The translations under genes were made by a program, and so were the position numbers. From contig NZ_AP027371.1 of NCBI RefSeq assembly GCF_030296055.1, positions 1 to 62,842 of the forward strand: a stretch of 62,842 bases of DNA, given 5' to 3'. Position 1 is the stretch's first letter; every line of letters starts with the position of its first letter. The notes under the pieces are model-generated. The model was not told where the DNA came from. It saw only the letters and a program-made list of their open reading frames with translations, and did no database searches. Below, piece after piece: positions 17,230-25,545 of this stretch. The DNA comes from Hydrogenimonas cancrithermarum. GTDB lineage: Bacteria > Campylobacterota > Campylobacteria > Campylobacterales > Hydrogenimonadaceae.

Positions 17230-17905
17230 TTACACTTTGATGACACACCCCTCTTTTTCGATGACTTCCTCTTTGTCGGCCGTAATCAGCAGTGAATGTT
17301 TGAGACAGAACCAGACCATCCCCTCTATTAGCGCATCCACTTCACGCCGCAGGGTCACCGGCCTATCGATTTGGTAGCCGACATTCACCAGCACCTCTTT
17401 GCCCACGGACGCATAGAGATTGACTTCCTGTTTTCCTTTGAAGTAGTAAACCTCCGGGGTCTGCCGACGCAGATGCAAAAATGCCAGATTCTCGTAGAGT
17501 TTTTAATAATTGTCTACCGCATAGACCTTTTTGGGATTGTGCAGCTCCTCTTTGACGCAGAAGATAAAGATAACGTAAGTAATGGTCCGCTCCCGCAGAG
17601 TCGTGGTGTTCTCTCCGGCAAGCAGTATCGAAGAGGATCCAGTGACGAATAGTTAGATATTCAGCGTATCATAGAGTCGATGTACGAACTTTTCCCACCC
17701 TTCGATCGTCTGAACCTCGTCGAGAAAAAAGTAAACCTTTTCATCTTTTTTGCGGGTAGAGTTCATAATAGGCCTGCACCAACTCATCCATACCGCTAAG
17801 CGTTATGGGGGGAGAGCTTTCGTCCACGAAGTTGATGTAGACGATATTTTCGGCTTGTACGCTCTTCGTTGCGAATCGACAATTAGTTGCTTGAAAACAT
17901 CTTTC
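17230..17905 (-). pseudogene. AAA_14/DUF4143-type ATPase, decayed
   Basis: Minus-strand fragments in several frames add up to the middle and end of a DUF4143-family ATPase. They read ENIVYINFVDESS (about 17850), then YFFLDEVQTIEGWEKF (about 17700, the Walker B region), then the C-terminal DUF4143 part with EVYYFKGKQEVNLY and LLITADKEEVIEKEG (17478-17230). Frameshifts separate the pieces, and the P-loop portion is missing. The gene is therefore non-functional. Members of this family act as AAA-type NTPases of unknown role, common in anaerobes. Confidence 0.7.
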
Positions 17906-18042
17906 AAACGGTCAACTTTATAAGACCGATTATTTCAGAATGCAGTCTTTTTTAAAAGACCATAATATTTTATGACGGTTGATTATTAATAATTCGTTTA
18001 ATGATATAACGCTTATATTGTTAAATGCATTTAATAGGTGAA

Positions 18043-18180
18043 ATGAAAAAGATAATACCGATACTTGGCAAGCTTTCCAAACGCTTTTTATACGAACGCA
18101 TCGATTTTTCGGCCAGACTCAACGGCATCGTCGGCGGCAAGAGGTGGGGAAACAATCCTGATGCACCAGTACGCAAAATC
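18043..18180 (+). pseudogene. P-loop fragment of an AAA_14-type ATPase
   Basis: The plus strand reads LSKRFLYERIDFSARLNGIVG, then a frameshift into ARGGE-TILMHQYAKSS. This corresponds to the N-terminal IVGARGVGKTT P-loop segment of the same family whose middle and end lie at 17230-17905 on the other strand. An inversion or two independent remnants would explain it. Confidence 0.5.
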
Positions 18181-18215
18181 TTCCAGGCTCACTGTGGCGG
18201 AAGATTATCTTCGGC

Positions 18216-18440
18216 TTGGAGTGCTATGTCGGAAAGTGGCTTCAGGACAAGAACTCCGGAGCCATATCGAGCATAGAGAAAATAGAGAAAATAGAGAAAA
18301 TAGAGATAAGCGATACGGAAGCGAAGGTGATCTGCAAGGATTGGAGTCTTGTATTCAAAAACGAAAATCACTATACGATTAACACTTTCGCTGATGAAGT
18401 TGCAAAAACGCTCGACGGCATGGTTGCGGAAATTGGATAA
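18216..18440 (+). CDS. Hypothetical 74-aa protein with IEK repeat
   Basis: An open frame from TTG 18216 to TAA. It contains IEKIEKIEKIEI, encoded by a 9-10 bp microsatellite (ATAGAGAAA repeated), then SDTEAKVICKDWSLVFKNENHYTINTF. It ends just before a strong terminator, which suggests the 3' end is genuine. The 5' end runs into the ATPase fragment, so this may be the tail of a longer lost gene. No family is recognised and no function is proposed. Confidence 0.4.
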   Translation: MECYVGKWLQDKNSGAISSIEKIEKIEKIEISDTEAKVICKDWSLVFKNENHYTINTFADEVAKTLDGMVAEIG

Positions 18441-18445
18441 GGGAA

Positions 18446-18480
18446 AAAGGGCTAAAGACTCTTGAAGGACTTAGCCCTTT
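18446..18480 (+). terminator. Rho-independent terminator
   Basis: Ten-base arms AAAGGGCTAA and TTAGCCCTTT enclose a 15-base loop and are followed by T residues. It lies just after the TAA of the 74-aa frame and is usable in both directions. Confidence 0.75.
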
Positions 18481-18496
18481 TCAAAGGTCTTAGCGC

Positions 18497-18914
18497 ACCC
18501 TTGTTTCAACGCCAAATCCCCTTGTTTCAACGCAGGATACCCTTAATTTACCGTCGACGCCAGGAGAATCGACGGCGACAGCACCCTTATTTCACCGTCG
18601 AAAAACGCCTCTTCTTCATGTCTTTCGGCGTTCAAAGAAGATTGAAAGAGTGGGGCGGAAGATGCGGTATGTCGTCAAAATGCCCCAGAATACCGATAAC
18701 AAGGGGATCGCTGCCGAAAACGGGCTTTCTCGCCTCCACCCTTAAATCACCGTCACAAGTACCCTTATTTTACCGTCGATCGCCAGAAAGTCGGAGGCGG
18801 AAAGTACCCTTAAATCACCGTGAGAAGATCCTTGAGCGCCCCGTTGGGGTCGTTTTTGGGCACCCTTATATTACCGACGCCTATGTCTTTGCAGAACACC
18901 CTTATATTACCGAC
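18497..18914. repeat. Third iteron-like family (ACCCTTATTTCACCG)
   Basis: Nine copies close to ACCCTTAWWTYACCG, with two variants reading CCCTTGTTTCAACG, begin right after the terminator. They occur in three clusters (18497-18610, 18737-18825, 18860-18914). The unit is unrelated to the rep iterons at 12.5 kb and to the 32-bp array. It resembles the origin iterons of a second, now rep-less replicon. Confidence 0.65.
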
Positions 18915-19213
18915 AATGCCCATGCTTGCGCACAATCATCCTTTTCCCAAAAAGAAACCGATGTGTTCCGTCCGCCTCTCTTCCCTGACCCAAGCATGAG
19001 AGCAAAGTCGGAATACGGTCGAATAAATATAGCGTTTTTTCAAAAATGCCGCAAAAAATCACAAAATTGCCATAGGTATTCCGACGAAATCGCAGAGTTC
19101 AAAATGGCAAGAAACCCCTAAATTTAGGGTACGAAACGTATTTTTAGAGGTCTTCTCATTATTATTAATTTGATACTCCACCCCATAAATGAGATGGATT
19201 CTTCCTCCATAGC

Positions 19214-20371
19214 CTAAACAGCTATTTGCAGGGAAGCATTATTGCCGTGTATCCCACGGACAAGTATGTTTTTGGCTCCGACCACATCGGCATTTTCGGA
19301 GAAGCCGCAAGATTCACATACAAACTTGCTTTGGCTTTTTCTGTTGTTTTTTGAAATATGACCGCACTTTGGACAGGTTTGAGAGGTAAACTTGGGATCA
19401 ACTTTAATAAGTTGTCCACCTCTCTCTTTGAGTTTATATTCTAAAAACTCAAAGAACATTCCCCAACTCTGTTGTGTAATGACACGATTAAGCCCTGCTT
19501 TGGCTTTAACGCTCTTTCCGGGCTTCTCTTTTGTGCCTTTCGCACTTTTGGTCATATTCTTTATTTTTAAATCCTCAACCACTACAATGCCTTGGTTTTC
19601 AGCGTATTGCAGTGAGAGCTTATGCAGGAAATCTTTTCTCTTGTTAGCTATTTTGAGATTGATCTTTGTCAATTTTGCTTTTGCCTTGGCTCTATTGTTC
19701 GATCCTTTTTTCTTTCGGCTTACGGACTGGGCGGCGCGGCGTAGTTTTTCAAGCTCTTTTGTCAAGTCCAAAGGCTTATGTTTTTTACCGCTACTATCAG
19801 CCACCATCAAAGCCACACCTACATCAAGTCCGATAGCCTTGTTGATATTATTGCATGGCTTTAATATTTTATCCTCTTCAGTATCTATTAAAATACTTGC
19901 ATGATACTGATAGGCTTCATAGCTTACGGTCACAGTCTTTATCTTGCCAGCAAACTCTTCTCGCCATCCTTTCATCTTTACCCACCCGACTTTAGGTAAA
20001 AATACTTTATTGCCTTCAATTTTAACCCTTTGTGGGTATTGATAGCTTTGTCTCGAATGGTGTCTTGATTTGAATTTAGGGTAGCCACCACCTTTAAAAA
20101 AGTGCTGATAGGCTTTGTCCATATTGGCGATAGACTGTTGAATGGCTTGTGAGTCGATCTCTTTGAGCCAAGCGGTCTTTTTCCGCTTTTTGAGTTTGGT
20201 GATATGTTTAATGAGTGCAAACTTTCCTACTTTGATGCCAAGCTTTTGGTAAGCATATTTTCGCAAAGCCAATGTGCGGTTATAAACATATCTTGCACCA
20301 CCGATCTGAGAAGAGATGATCCGTTTTTGTTCATTGCTTGGATACAGACGAACTTTGACGGCTTTGAGCAT
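19214..20371 (-). CDS. tnpB: TnpB, RNA-guided RuvC nuclease of IS605
   Basis: 385 residues. TnpB is an RNA-guided DNA nuclease that helps the transposon persist at its donor site. The RuvC triad is present: D183 in GLDVGVAL, E266 in VVVEDLKI and D362 in NADVVGA. The zinc ribbon CPKC…CESC lies at 333-355. The strong ribosome site AGAGGAG precedes the ATG. The 3' end of the gene and the adjoining element end (about 19300-19140, minus strand) are where the omega RNA would be made. Full length for the family. Confidence 0.93.
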   Translation of the reverse strand: MLKAVKVRLYPSNEQKRIISSQIGGARYVYNRTLALRKYAYQKLGIKVGKFALIKHITKLKKRKKTAWLKEIDSQAIQQSIANMDKAYQHFFKGGGYPKFKSRHHSRQSYQYPQRVKIEGNKVFLPKVGWVKMKGWREEFAGKIKTVTVSYEAYQYHASILIDTEEDKILKPCNNINKAIGLDVGVALMVADSSGKKHKPLDLTKELEKLRRAAQSVSRKKKGSNNRAKAKAKLTKINLKIANKRKDFLHKLSLQYAENQGIVVVEDLKIKNMTKSAKGTKEKPGKSVKAKAGLNRVITQQSWGMFFEFLEYKLKERGGQLIKVDPKFTSQTCPKCGHISKNNRKSQSKFVCESCGFSENADVVGAKNILVRGIHGNNASLQIAV

Positions 20372-20459
20372 GTCTCTTCTCCTCTTTGTGATATGGTGTG
20401 CTATTGATATTTTGCCTAAAAATAGCTATTATGTCAACATATTTTTAAAAGGTGTGTAT

Positions 20460-20864
20460 ATGAAAATTCAAAAAGAGAGACACGCCACACATCTGCTTCA
20501 TGCCCATTTGGTCTTTGTGACAAAATGTAGATACAAAGTATTAAAAGGCAAACATATTGAATATTTAAGGATGGTATTCAAGGAAACAATAGAAGAGATG
20601 GGCGGCACATTAGAGGAATTTGATGGAGAAGCCGATCATGTGCATCTGCTTATTCAATATCCCCCCAAATGGTCTATCTCAAAGATCGTGAACAACCTCA
20701 AGGGGAGGTCAAGCAGACTTTTAAGAAGAGATATGCCTGATATTAAAGAAAGATATTGGGGGAAAGCAGGGCTATGGCATAGAAGTTATTTTGCAGGGAG
20801 CGTCGGTGGAGCTCCACTTGAAATAGTGAAGCAATATATTGAACAACAACAAACGCCTGACTAA
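20460..20864 (+). CDS. tnpA: TnpA, Y1 HUH transposase of IS605
   Basis: 134 residues, a single-strand transposase of the IS200/IS605 family. The HUH motif is HVH within EADHVHLLIQYP, and the catalytic tyrosine is in IVKQYIEQQ near the C terminus. I start at ATG 20460 after AAAAGGTG. The longer frame upstream would overlap the tnpB start and lacks a ribosome site. Length is normal, so the element may still be mobile. Confidence 0.93.
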   Translation: MKIQKERHATHLLHAHLVFVTKCRYKVLKGKHIEYLRMVFKETIEEMGGTLEEFDGEADHVHLLIQYPPKWSISKIVNNLKGRSSRLLRRDMPDIKERYWGKAGLWHRSYFAGSVGGAPLEIVKQYIEQQQTPD

Positions 20865-21214
20865 TATTCGCTTTGCGAATGTAGCTTATATCCACCACTT
20901 GAAAGAGGTGGTTTTACGCTACGGTTTGATAATATATATTTATCCATACTTTATCTGTTGTGTTTTCGCCTCTCGAAAAAAATAGCTCAGCTCGCAATGC
21001 ACTTTTTCGGATGATGAACCTTTTCGGTATCGGCGCACGGAAAAGATTTCCCAAACTTATCGACAGCCACATACCCGCTGCTGCGCTTCGCCATCTACAC
21101 TGCAGACTCGGCATGCTCCATCATCTTGTTCATCATTGCGTGAATGCCGTACATGGTGCAGGCGCCATAAACGACTTTTATTGAACACTTTTTCGCCCCC
21201 TAACCGACCGTGGC

Positions 21215-21775
21215 AGATGAAAAGATGGTGTCGATTTTGTCCTTGCGGGCTCGCTACTTGTCCCGGATCAGCTCGGTAATAATGGGTTTTCTTCCTGCGG
21301 GCTTGGCGTTGATCCTTAATGCTTCGAAGTTGCTGAAAACCGTACTGGCGAGAGTTCTGGGAATAGGGGTGGCGCTCATCAGGATCTGGTGTGGCAGCAG
21401 CTGGCTCTTTTTCAAAAGCGCATCTTTGCTTCCAACCCCCTCTTTTTGCTCTTCGTCCACAATCAAAAGTCCGAGTTTTGAATAAACAAGGTTGTTGAGC
21501 GACCGCGTGCCGACAAAAATGGCGTTCTCTTTTGACAGCGCCGCTTTCTTGACACGGTTCTTTTCCCGTTTCCCCATGTCGCCAGTGAAAAAGAATATCG
21601 GAATACCGAGCGCTTTGGCGTACTTCTTGAATTCGTTATAGTGTTGCCGCGCAAGAATGCTGGATGGGCAGGTGATGATACTTTGGTGCCCGCTTCCGCT
21701 CGCTCCGACCATCGCATAGAATGCGACAATCGTTTTTCCGGACCCTACGTCGCCCTGGATAAGGTAGCGGTGCTA
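21215..21775 (-). pseudogene. recG: RecG helicase fragment
   Basis: The minus strand encodes the first helicase domain of RecG only. It starts with QGDVGSGKT (Walker A, about 21765), then continues as ITCPSSILARQHYNEFKKYA, LLIVDEEQK (Walker B) and MSATPIPRTLAST. It stops at ITELIRDK. The wedge domain and second helicase domain are absent, and a frameshift lies near 21712. It is a transferred or captured chromosomal gene fragment without function. Confidence 0.8.
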
Positions 21776-21799
21776 CCGTCTCTCCTCCCTTCGCCTCGA

Positions 21800-22090
21800 A
21801 ATGCGTTCCATTTCGACAGGTTCTTCCCCAGTTCTAAGACCTGCTGCAAATGCGGATTTCTCAACGAAAAACTCGGAAACAGGGAGATCTTCGAATATCC
21901 TGCGTGCGGATCGAGGATGGCCCACGACCTGAAGCGGCAGTCAACCTCGACCCGATAGAAAACCCCATACCGGAAGTTCTCCGGGAATTGACGCCTGTGA
22001 AGATAGCGGCTCTGTAACGGAAGGCTGGACTTTCCGTAGCAACCAGTATCGTCGAAGCAGGAATCGAACGGCAGCCTATCTATGGAGAGG
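21800..22090 (+). pseudogene. C-terminal remnant of a TnpB-type gene
   Basis: The plus strand carries the zinc-ribbon tail of an IS200/IS605-group TnpB in several frames: SKTCCKCGFLNEKL, CPACGSRMAHDL-like, RELTPVKIAAL and TSIVEAG. The first cysteine pair is CxxC, and in the second one cysteine is replaced (YPACG). The RuvC part is gone. It abuts the recG fragment tail to tail, so this is a junction of debris. Confidence 0.6.
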
Positions 22091-22124
22091 TTTGTGTAGG
22101 TTTCGAAAAACGGCGGGGATATAA

Positions 22125-22165
22125 GACACTATTGCTAAATTGTCGAAAGCGGTATTTTGACAAAT
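22125..22165 (+). repeat. Short dispersed repeat, copy 1
   Basis: The sequence around TGCTAAATTGTCGAAAG and GGTATTTTGA is matched with a few mismatches at 38799-38830. Both copies sit in non-coding debris. Confidence 0.4.
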
Positions 22166-22216
22166 TTGCCTTTTGCCGAGCCTGCCACTAAGCGTCAATC
22201 CTAAAGGCATCGCGAA

Positions 22217-22830
22217 TCAGTAGGTATAAAATATGCCAAAAACCAATTCGTTTTCCGACACATTAAACGACGAATCGGAATAGTTTCCATCCAAGATCGA
22301 GCCCGCCACATTGGTTTCGACCGTGTCGAACTCGTAGTGCCGCATCGTAAACATAATAGAGGAAGATGCCGATGTGATCGGAGAGCATGCTTTGTCCGCC
22401 AGCCTCCAGATTGAAGACACCGACGCTTGATCCTTTTTCGATTTTTGTCGGGGGAGAGGTGCGACTCCAGAGATCCGTATCGAGCTTGTCATCCTTTCCC
22501 ATACCTATCCTCAGTCCGAGAAAGGGGCGAATGTTCATCGTCTCTTCGAATACAAACCGCGTCGCAAACCCCACGTCGAAGGCTTGTTTTTCTGAAGTCC
22601 GCATACAGTCCTGCCTGAAATCCATTGTATTCATCTCTAAAGTCATAGTAGTAGGTTGCGCCAAGCGAATTTTCGGTATTGACCAGTTCGTTCACATCGT
22701 ATTCATACGGTTTTTCGGTCGATGGACCAGTCGGTAGGTCATGGCGCTGCACTACATCAGGATCGCTTTTGAGGAATGTGTAGTCGAATACGATCGTGTG
22801 TATTCCGCCTGCAAAAAAGTGCATGCGGCA
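22217..22830 (-). pseudogene. Outer-membrane beta-barrel protein, frameshifted
   Basis: Three minus-strand pieces in different frames read as one barrel protein with alternating strands. They are NSLGATYYYDFRDEYNGFQAG, then FDVGFATRFVFEETMNIRPFLG and GVFNLEAGGQSMLSDHIGIF, then FNVSENELVFGIFYTY at the end. The last residue is aromatic, as required for barrel insertion. At least two frameshifts make it non-functional. The protein class is inferred from strand pattern and terminus only. Confidence 0.55.
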
Positions 22831-23334
22831 AGAAAAATGCTGATCTTTGCAAGGCCCTTTTTGCAGACGTAATCACGGTCGTTTGCGTTGACTGTTTCGA
22901 GTGCCGACTTGAGCAGTAATGGAAGTATCTTATCGTAGCTCTATTCGTTGCACCTCAATGAGTCTTTGATGATAACTTTTTTGGTCCGATGTTTTACCAT
23001 TTGCAGGCAGCTTCTCAAAGAGCTGTTTCGGTATCCTTTTGGAGCCGTTGTTTGTCTTGTTTATGCCCTCCTCGCGGATGCCTTTTTTGAAGAAGGCTCC
23101 GGGGAAAAAGCCCCTCGTTTTTTCGATTTATCTATCCAGAATTGATTTACTTAGCCATTGCTTAATTTTAGCTTATCTGTTAATTTGTTTGATTGATATA
23201 CTAATACTCGTTTTTTTTAAACTTTTTCGGCGTACATTTTTTCGGAGGCGAAGCGGTATTGCTACTGCTTGCAGTTGAAGAAATTTCGATGGCTTGTTTT
23301 TCACTCAATTTAATTTCTTGTAAAGGGGTTTGTA
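22831..23334. other. Gap without recognisable gene
   Basis: About 500 bp with only short overlapping frames on both strands. AT-rich from 23140, probably containing the promoter for the gene at 23335. No RNA or repeat was recognised. Confidence 0.4.
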
Positions 23335-23571
23335 ATGGGCATAAGCGATCTCGCCAAAGAGAGCAAAAAGGTGCAGCAAAAGAAGCTATCAGCCTCTGTA
23401 TCGATTACGGCTTTCGAGATGTTCGAAGAGATGTGCAATGGATTCAAAAAACATTCCCGGGGAGAAGTGCTGGAAGCGGCGATCGAATATGCGTACAAAA
23501 TCTACAAAAGAATATCAAGAGTTGGAGAAGGGCAGAGGCGACATTCTCGGCGCCTCGGACAGCGCGCGTGA
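23335..23571 (+). CDS. Ribbon-helix-helix-like small protein
   Basis: 78 residues after a good AAGGGG ribosome site. The segment LSASVSITAFEMFEEMCNGFKKHSR followed by GEVLEAAIEYAYKIYK has the strand-helix-helix pattern of RHH regulators. The last 28 residues overlap the next frame by 83 bases and become arginine-rich, unlike the rest. Either the two genes overlap or a frameshift joins this N terminus to the following 334-residue frame. A DNA-binding or plasmid-maintenance role is plausible but unproven. Confidence 0.55.
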   Translation: MGISDLAKESKKVQQKKLSASVSITAFEMFEEMCNGFKKHSRGEVLEAAIEYAYKIYKRISRVGEGQRRHSRRLGQRA

Positions 23572-24493
23572 CGCGATCCGAGAAAAGATTGCCCTGAATG
23601 AGCAGGCCCAAAAGAGTGTCGATGAATACAACAAAGGGATAGACCGCACTTACAGCGCGGATGCGCACGGATCGGCGGCGTATGCCAGAACTCGCCAAAA
23701 TGCTGAATTCGGAAGTGTTGTAAGCAGTCGCGGGGTCGGTAATTTCGCCACCATGGCGCGAATGGGCGCGTTGTCGCAAGATAACCAGGGGCATATCATC
23801 AACCAGGCGATGTCTCGTAACGGGCTTTCTCTTAACGATATGGCGATGCAAAACGCTATCGGGGCGGTATCCCCCACCGTAGATGGCGCCGTGGCTTCGC
23901 ACAAAATGGAGAGAATGCTCGACAGCCACTTCCAGGGATTGAACGATGAGGATAAGGCAATCGCCATGGCGCACGGCTATTCTCCGGACGCCAACGCCGC
24001 CGTGAAGATGCAGGCCCTTACCAAAGCGACGATGAACTACCAGATGCAGTCGGTCGAGAGCGGCTTCTTGCACAGTATGAGCTTCGATGCGAGTACCGGC
24101 GGACTGGGAACCGACGTCTTCAGAAGGGAGCGCGGCCTCAACGCGCGCGCAGGCTACAACGTCGACTACGGCGGAGAGGCGGAGTATATGATGGCCCAGG
24201 GAGGCACGGCCAAGGAGTTGATGGTCGCCTCCGGCTTCTCTTCGGCGGCCAAGGATATCGTCGGCGGGTTGACGGGACTGTTCGGAGGTAAAAAGCTCCT
24301 TCGGAACCTCGCCACCAGCTACGACCACCAGAACGTCAACCCGGCCGGTTCGTTCGTGAAGATGCATTCGCCGGCCGCCAGAGGCGGGTTGAAGGGAGGG
24401 TCGAGATTCCTTCGTTCGGGCGACGTCGGCGGGTGGAAAGCGCCGGAGCAGAAAGTGCGGATTGTGGATGTGGAGGAGGGAGCGGGACTATAA
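23489..24493 (+). CDS. Hypothetical glycine/alanine-rich protein (334 aa)
   Basis: I take ATG 23489 as start; the frame is also open upstream to 23438. The N-terminal half is helical and charged (DSARDAIREKIALNEQAQKS). The middle contains MARMGALSQDNQGHIINQAM, and the C-terminal part is Gly-rich (GGLTGLFGGKK). There is no membrane segment and no motif that I recognise. The GC content looks clearly higher than in the region to its left, which marks the start of an accessory block reaching to about 31.8 kb. The gene faces the following minus-strand gene tail to tail with 3 bp between them. It might be one gene with the preceding RHH-like frame. Confidence 0.6.
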   Translation: MRTKSTKEYQELEKGRGDILGASDSARDAIREKIALNEQAQKSVDEYNKGIDRTYSADAHGSAAYARTRQNAEFGSVVSSRGVGNFATMARMGALSQDNQGHIINQAMSRNGLSLNDMAMQNAIGAVSPTVDGAVASHKMERMLDSHFQGLNDEDKAIAMAHGYSPDANAAVKMQALTKATMNYQMQSVESGFLHSMSFDASTGGLGTDVFRRERGLNARAGYNVDYGGEAEYMMAQGGTAKELMVASGFSSAAKDIVGGLTGLFGGKKLLRNLATSYDHQNVNPAGSFVKMHSPAARGGLKGGSRFLRSGDVGGWKAPEQKVRIVDVEEGAGL

Positions 24494-24496
24494 GAG

Positions 24497-25327
24497 TCAG
24501 GTGGGAACGGCTTCCCGCATTTTTTGGAGCTTATTGGAAATGTCGTACGCGCGCTTGATCTCCCTCAGCGACGGCATGCGCTCCTTCAGGCGCAGCGCCT
24601 TGTACTCTTCGAGCAGCGGCCGCCACTCCTCTTCCGGGACGTCCCTCTTCGGAAGCTCACGCTCCCAATCCCTGATGGCCAGCTCGGCGTTGAGGCGGTA
24701 GTTCTCGTAGCTGGTCTTGACGGGGACGAAGCGCTTCGCCGTCTCCTCGTCACCGGCGTCGAGGTAGCGCGTGCCGAAGCGTTTGCGCTGCATCTCGAAG
24801 AGCTGGTAGCGGTCCTGCAGGACTCCCTTGACGATTAAGGGGTGCTGGGAGACGAATTTGCGCACCCGCACCAGGAAGTAGTCGGAGAAGTGCTGGGTCA
24901 GCGCGGCGTAGACGCGTCCTTCGAGCAGGATGGCCACTTCCGAGAGCCCGATGGCGAAGTATTCGAGCAGATCGTTCCACTCCGCTTCCGCCTCGCTCGT
25001 CACCTCATCGAACGTCGCCCCCATCTTTACCATCGGGAAGCCCCCTTTGAGCTCCATCGTCGCCGCCGCTTCGAATGGCTTGAGGATGTAGCCCAGCTGG
25101 TCGAGGTTCGGCGCGCTGTAAAGGCTTGCGTAATAGGGCAGCTTCTCCACGGCGAGCTTCGCGTACTCTCTGGTTTTGTAATTGATCTCGGACTGCACGC
25201 GGCGGTCGTTGGGCCCCAGAAAGGTGCCTTCCGGCCCGCTCCACTTGACCTTTGCGTCCTCTTCCGGGCCGTCCCCGGCGAGAAACGCCCCGCCGATCAG
25301 TCCTGCTACAAATGATCCCCAGCTCAT
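24497..25327 (-). CDS. Hypothetical protein with glycine-zipper N terminus (276 aa)
   Basis: Start ATG 25327 is chosen over ATG 25333 because GGAG then has normal spacing. Residues 1-18 (SWGSFVAGLIGGAFLAG) form a short glycine-rich hydrophobic stretch. The rest is helical and charged, with YYASLYSAPNLDQLGYILKPFEA and a basic C terminus. No family is recognised. Its promoter region (25330-25440) is shared with the divergent helicase gene, so joint control is possible. The GC-rich sequence matches the flanking genes of the block. Confidence 0.6.
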   Translation of the reverse strand: MSWGSFVAGLIGGAFLAGDGPEEDAKVKWSGPEGTFLGPNDRRVQSEINYKTREYAKLAVEKLPYYASLYSAPNLDQLGYILKPFEAAATMELKGGFPMVKMGATFDEVTSEAEAEWNDLLEYFAIGLSEVAILLEGRVYAALTQHFSDYFLVRVRKFVSQHPLIVKGVLQDRYQLFEMQRKRFGTRYLDAGDEETAKRFVPVKTSYENYRLNAELAIRDWERELPKRDVPEEEWRPLLEEYKALRLKERMPSLREIKRAYDISNKLQKMREAVPT

Positions 25328-25545
25328 ATTCATCTCCTTTCCCCCGTCCGCATGGGGCTGCGGATGAGGCCTCGATAAGATAATTATAGCAAATAATCGG
25401 CAAAACGGCTACCGGATAAAGTCGCCCAATATGCCTTCCAACGGCGGTGTGCCGGGACCGGTGCTGCAGTGCCGGCAGGCAAAAACGATTGCGGTTTTTT
25501 TTGCGTATTGATAAAATATGCGAATCATTCAAGCGAGAGGACGGC

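Larger units (their letters stand above)
19140..20925. mobile_element. IS605-type insertion sequence (divergent tnpB and tnpA)
   Basis: The element has divergent tnpB (minus) and tnpA (plus) and subterminal hairpins at both ends. One is CCACCACTTGAAAGAGGTGG at 20893-20912 beyond the tnpA stop. The other is a wobble-paired stem on the minus strand at about 19178-19197 beyond the tnpB stop. IS605 elements have no terminal inverted repeats, so the exact ends are approximate. Both genes look intact. Confidence 0.8.
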
